Below are positions 59,640 to 64,000 of a stretch of DNA of 64,000 nucleotides, one piece after another. Every line of letters begins with the position of its first letter. The first letter of the stretch is position 1. A program made the translations under genes and the position numbers. The DNA is from Gentiana macrophylla (Eukaryota > Streptophyta > Magnoliopsida > Gentianales > Gentianaceae), in NCBI GenBank assembly GCA_026214975.1, contig JAOBSW010001001.1, positions 1 to 64,000 of the forward strand, given 5' to 3'. Under the pieces are notes generated by a model. The model searched no databases. It saw only the letters and a program-made list of their open reading frames with translations, and had not been told where the DNA came from.

Positions 59640-59815
59640 CACTATACGTATTTTGAGACTTGCAATTCCTTAAAAAAACGAGACTAATCACATGAGACGA
59701 AATATCCTTTACAAATTTGAATTGGTTGTCCAAACTTCCTATAAGTTCCAAGTTTGAGATTGCATATATATAACTCCTTCCATCTGATTGAAGAACCAAC
59801 TCTCCAATCTCCTTT
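59640..59815 (-). pseudogene. F-box/FBA copy 5, C-terminal fragment
   Basis: The sequence matches the C-terminal stretch of copies 2 and 4: ATTGAAGAACCAACTCTCCA here versus CGAAGAACCAACTCTCCATC near 25945. CTTCCTATAAGTTCC with GAGATTGCATATATA parallels 56280-56320. It is cut on the right where the copia LTR begins. Confidence 0.6.
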
Positions 59816-59829
59816 CACAAATTTATCTC

Positions 59830-60052
59830 TTTTGGGTAGAGCGTTCACATTGTGTTTTCCTCTTTAGGTTAACAAGATAATTAATGGATTCTCATTAAGT
59901 CACATAATAACCTTAGGGGCAGTAACGTATATGACAACACAATCTATTAAAAGATTCTAACAGGTTTTACAGGTGTCAACATTACACAAAATGCAAACAC
60001 AAGGAGTTTCACTAAATGGTAAAATACTAAAGGTCCCCCAATAACTCACAAC
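59830..60052 (-). repeat. Right-edge copia element, 3' LTR
   Basis: On the minus strand, TTGAGGGGGA (polypurine tract) is followed by TGTTGTGAGTTATTGGGGGA, a typical copia LTR start. The left limit, within the F-box fragment, is approximate. The second LTR lies outside the window. Confidence 0.6.
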
Positions 60053-61625
60053 ATCCCCCTCAAGGCGGGCGGGGTGGTGACAACATATTGTTTAGCTCAC
60101 TGGCATGCTGGAACATAGTAGTTGATAGCAGGCTTTGTGAAGCGTGATCCACAACTTGATCAAAAGTAGGCACATGTTTAACATCCATAACACCACTCGA
60201 CTACTTTATCTTCAACTCAGAAGTGAATATCCAACTCAATATAAGCTTACTCTGAGTGTAACACGAGGTCGAGCTGGGCTAGTTTCAGATTTTAATTATT
60301 GGCACCTGGGGGCAATCGTTTGGCTACCAATTTTAGTTTCATTTAGGACAACAGATTTAGGTGCTCATTGTGTTTCAAAGAGCGAATTAAGCTGCCATAC
60401 TGGTATTCTCAACTCAATGCTTGATATTGAAACAACTTGCTATTTCTTTGAGGCCAGTGATATTAAGGAGCCGACAAGATACACGCAATGAGGTCAGCCG
60501 CGGACTTTCTGTCCGGTTGTCCACCCCCACAAAGATCGGCGTAAAAAGGTAATGAATAAGCAGAGGTTGACTAGATTGTAGTGTAGCACTATGGTAAAGT
60601 AGTACCTTTCGCATTACCTCGAAAGAATGTTTAACACATTGCCAATAGCTGAAAGTGGGATCGCGTGCGTATATTGTTAGCCCTTTTAACGGGCATTGAC
60701 ATCATGTATGTAAGATCGTGTGCGGAGAAGGTTATAATCTTGAGAACTTCTAATGTACTTGGCAGAAAGTGGGGATTGGTGCCAGGTGTGATGGATGGTG
60801 ACTTAGGTGCAACAACCATAGAGTGGAATAGGGCTTGAGATTCTTGGACTAATTTGGTAAGCATTTGGTATGCATAAACATGTTTTGAGACAAGTACATA
60901 CTCCGATTGATCCCTTCTCACTTGGATGCCAAGAAAGTGATGTAGATTACAAAATCTCTTCAAGGAAAACACTGGAATGCAAAGAGATAACAAAGTGTTG
61001 ACTCTTGGTGAGATTATTTCCTCTTCGATTAAGATGTTATCAGCATAAACAAGAGCATATAAAATCAACTTTCAGTTGAAAGATAAATAAAGAGGATCAT
61101 CTACCCGATTGAGTAAAATTCCGCACTAACATTTGCTTTCTCAATTCCATCAAACCATGCCTTCTAGAGGATTGCTTCTTCAATCTATAAAAGCCTTCTT
61201 GAGATGACAAACATGATTAGGTTTAGCCTGTCAATAAATCCTCAGGTTGTTTCATAAAAACATATTCATATAAGGTGTCAATCAAAAGGTATTATTGATA
61301 TCCACTTGTCTAATAGGCCGGTTAAAGACAATTTAGGGCAGTGGGCGGTAAATTCTAATTGTAGAGGCTCTTGCACCTGGCCCAGATGTTTCATGGACTA
61401 GTCAATGCCAGGAGTATGATGAAATCCTTTGGCTACAAGTCTAGCCTTATGTTTGTTACACAGTACCATCCTGGATTCCGGCCATGACTTTAGAAGACTC
61501 CATCTGCTTGAACGACGTTGTAAGCCTGAGATCTAGGAACTAAGTCTCAAGTGTGGCTTTTCATCAAGGCATTGTAATGCGATTCCATTGTTAAGAAATC
61601 AACAGCAGGAGCAGTGGAATTCAAA
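60053..61625 (-). pseudogene. Copia reverse transcriptase and RNase H (broken)
   Basis: Reading right to left: TMESHYNALMKSHT then DLVPRSQAYNVVQADG (RT start, 61500-61600), a HKARLVAKGF-like strip (about 61440) and VFMKQPEDLL (about 61250). A 145-codon open frame follows with ILYALVYADNILIEEEI (YVDD-type site reads YADN) and CNLHHFLGIQVRRDQSEYVL. RNase H text ends KHIELDIHF-like, then HVPTFDQVVD and STTMFQHASELNNML (60085-60250). Domain order is copia. The catalytic second Asp is Asn here. It differs from the element at 29-33 kb and lacks its motif details. Confidence 0.8.
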
Positions 61626-61632
61626 AAAATTT

Positions 61633-63466
61633 TGATTTCTGCTTTTCCCAAGATTGACCGTTTAAACAACAAGCATAAAAGTAGACAAAAAGAATACCTT
61701 GGTTGATCCGATTGGATCGGCGGCTTTGTGTGCGGTTGTAGTTTATGCAGAAGCCGCTGAGCGTTCGGCCTCTACCGGTGATCCACATGAACACCTCGGC
61801 GGAATCCCGTCATGGATTGCTACTAGAAAAACTCAATTTGCTAGATCGACTTTTCTCTCTCATAAAACTCTCTCTAGAAGCTCTCTATTTTTCACAAGAA
61901 CTATTAGCTTTTTAGATTGTGTTGTACAAAGAGCTGAATCAAGCCTCCCTATTTATAAAGTGACCTCGCCCTGCAGTGATTCCTAATTGATTGGGATTAG
62001 ACTCTATTAGATTGAGGAGAAATAAAACTTTTTCCTAATAAAATAAAAAAAAATCTCTTTGATTGATTTATCTCATTAATATTCAATATCTTATATTAAA
62101 TATATTCCCAAGATATATATTGACAATATCTTCTATTGAATATATCTTTATCTTATTACCATAAATCTATTTTTTCAAAAATCAATTAATATCTAATATT
62201 AATATATGGTAATCTTATTAATTAAATTTCACAATTCAAATGTATCCAATACACTTTACAAATGGCGTCCCCATCCCACTTATTTGGGAATTGAGATTTT
62301 CTTTAATTAATATAATACTATGATTAATTAATTTACAAAATCCATGTGTATCAATATACACATTAAATTTCGACATACATATCTAATATATGTATATTTA
62401 ATTAATCAACATAATTAATATCTTGTATAATATTTATTCATAATAAATAAATACCACCATATTAATTTACCACTATAACATTTATAGTACGAGATAAATT
62501 TATTTCCTTATTTAGTTATCAACTATAACCACATTTTAATCCATTTAGATGTTCATATGTGTGACCCGGAAAGGCTTCGAATATGTTGACACGTAGACAC
62601 AAAGTGTAGATTACAAAATGTCCTTCATGCCTAATCGATCATAGGATAGCGTCACAGCACACACCCCGTGACCACTCAATCATCGGAAGAGTCAAATGCA
62701 ATGACTACTACCTTTCATGCTAAAACGCCACGCGTAAATTACAATCCTATCGGCGTAATAATATCCATCACGGTCATTTGTCGAGTGTCAAACATCAACG
62801 ACAAGTATCTTTATAATCCCCACAGATATCATGCTCTCTCAAATGCACTCATTTACTTCCACTTTGCAAAAGATTCACGAGATTAAGACATTCCTTATAA
62901 GAAAGCCGCTTTCGGATATTCACCCTCATCGATAGAGTGCGCGATTCTCGTACGACCAAACATGTATACTCCGCATGCTTGATTATCACACCCAATCAAC
63001 TACGGCATGATCGCCCATGGCGGCTGAGGAAACCTCAATAGTGTCAAGCATGACCATATGCGCGTGATGCCATATAGACTCCTGGTCATAAGGATAATTA
63101 CACAACCGTACATAAGTGTGACCTTATGGTGTAAAGTGGATCGATCTAACGCATGCTTATTCCTCTAATACTGCGCCACGTCACGGTCAAGTGTCTACTG
63201 CCACTTCGATAGGCGAGATCTATCCCCGCTTACTTAGAAGCCCAAAAGACATCAATCGTGCTATCCACTGCGCAATATTATCAATGCTTTTTGTTTAATA
63301 GTACATCAGCCTGTAGACATTTAAGTATCAAACTTATTAAAGTGATTAGAGATCTCGTCAACCATAATCACTATCATGGTTCTCTATCAGCTTTTAATAC
63401 TAAGGGCGTTATCATATCACAATTCATAATTGGTTCTTTAAAGAACAAGTATATGTTTTCTTGACA
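61633..63466 (-). repeat. AT-rich LTR-like block splitting the copia element
   Basis: This block separates RT start (61625) from the integrase-RT linker (63560 onward). On the minus strand it begins TGTCAAGAAAACATATACTT and has a long AT-rich part. A TATA-like CTTTATAAATAG (61948-61959) and a leader-like stretch follow. This is the layout of a large LTR. No internal genes are present, so it may be a solo LTR. A matching target duplication was not found. Confidence 0.4.
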
Positions 63467-63559
63467 AAAGCCATTTTAATATATGTAAAAAACATAAAGA
63501 AATAGTAGAAATGATCCGACCGTTCGGATCCGGTCCAACCCGATTGGGTTTGGACCATC
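63467..63559. other. Junction between LTR-like block and copia linker
   Basis: Short unassigned sequence. GATCCGACCGTTCGGATC at 63513 is a near-perfect inverted repeat. The boundary of the inserted block is somewhere here. Confidence 0.3.
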
Positions 63560-64000
63560 TATCTCGAACATCCATAGCCTCCTTTCCAAGGCCCCAGGAT
63601 CTCTCAAAGCATCCCGATCGCATTTTGTAGGTTCAGCGAGGAGCATGGAACATTTGTAGGTGGCTAAATAGGAGTAGGTTTTGGTTTATGGATGCCAATT
63701 TTGGCTCTAGTCTGTATAGGATCTTTGATTAATGTGTTTGTTGTTGAGGTACATGAATAGGACTAGGAGAATTAGAGACACCAGAATTGAAGGAGGGTGA
63801 GGGTGATTCAGAATAAGAATTTTGGGAATGAGTAAGTGAAAAATGAAGGGGTGAAGCTTGTTGCGGTGAAACATCTTGTAGAGATGAGACAACTTGTTGT
63901 GGTGAAGCATATTGACCAGGTGTTGAAATAGCACTGGACATGTAGAAGATGAAGAAATGGATATGTTTTGGGTGAACCAGCAGTTAGTGAAAGCGAAAGG
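63560..64000 (-). pseudogene. Copia integrase-RT linker (runs off the window)
   Basis: A Ser/Pro/Gln-rich frame contains AISTPGQYASPQQVVSSLQD, then SQNSYSESPSPSFNSGVSN. A strip after it reads TRAKIGIHKPKPTPI, matching the TRSKxGIHKPxP motif that precedes RT in copia polyproteins. A weak LRDPGALE/KEAMD strip follows (about 63600), as before the RT start. It is probably the upstream part of the element whose RT lies at 60053-61625. Confidence 0.65.

Noticed and set aside
61699..61986. 95-codon plus-strand frame MVDPIGSAALCAV... as a gene
   Set aside because: It lies in the leader-like part of an AT-rich LTR-like block that reads on the opposite strand and has no recognisable domain.
1..64000. 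A wholly new defence, regulatory or biosynthetic system
   Set aside because: All recognisable coding sequence belongs to LTR retrotransposons or one F-box family. The unassigned frames are short and mutually unrelated, so no multi-gene system can be supported.

Overview
The window reads as nuclear DNA of a flowering plant, probably a eudicot, and it is dominated by transposable elements. The evidence is Athila-like and Tat-like Ty3/gypsy coding sequence, Ty1/copia elements (one primed by initiator tRNA-Met), F-box genes with an F-box-associated domain, plant-type LTR lengths and many (TA)n tracts. There is no bacterial or organellar gene organisation. I recognise no rRNA, tRNA or CRISPR array. 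Almost every recognisable protein is broken by small indels, so recognised genes are mostly entered as pseudogenes.

Layout. 1-540 is a C-rich low-complexity tract. 1.3-2.3 kb is a broken F-box gene. 2772-24750 is one very large (about 22 kb) Athila-like gypsy element on the minus strand, bounded by a 5-bp target duplication (ATTGA) and lying in an 18-bp-unit minisatellite. A second, non-autonomous LTR element with 1.7-kb LTRs (18319-24266, plus strand) is nested in its 5' LTR. An unclassified block with a duplicated 540-bp segment (about 11.1-16.4 kb) occupies the place where protease and reverse transcriptase should be. 25.7-27.0 kb is the best-preserved F-box gene. 27.8-29.1 kb holds the uninterrupted minisatellite, a possible Helitron end and a TGACACTAC repeat. 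A Ty1/copia element (29323-33404, target duplication AGGAC) splits a third F-box gene. 34626-44622 is a Tat-lineage gypsy element on the minus strand (target duplication CTCTT) with gag, protease, RT, an extra archaeal-type RNase H and integrase. It also carries a 113-bp tandem array and an antisense, intron-bearing extra ORF. 45962-49386 is a coding-poor LTR element. 50-59 kb is lower in repeats and holds an unrecognised possible transcription unit (about 51.9-53.3 kb) and a fourth F-box gene. 59.6-64 kb has a fifth F-box fragment and a minus-strand Ty1/copia element that appears to be split by an AT-rich LTR-like block and runs off the right edge.

Relations. The F-box copies are dispersed members of one family and were targets for two copia insertions. 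The gypsy, copia and coding-poor elements form a nested series whose order can be read from target duplications. Paired LTRs differ mainly by 1-4 base indels, so part of the frame breakage may be sequencing or assembly error rather than age. I did not find a convincing wholly new biological system. The most unusual object is the Tat element, with its antisense spliced ORF and 3' tandem array.
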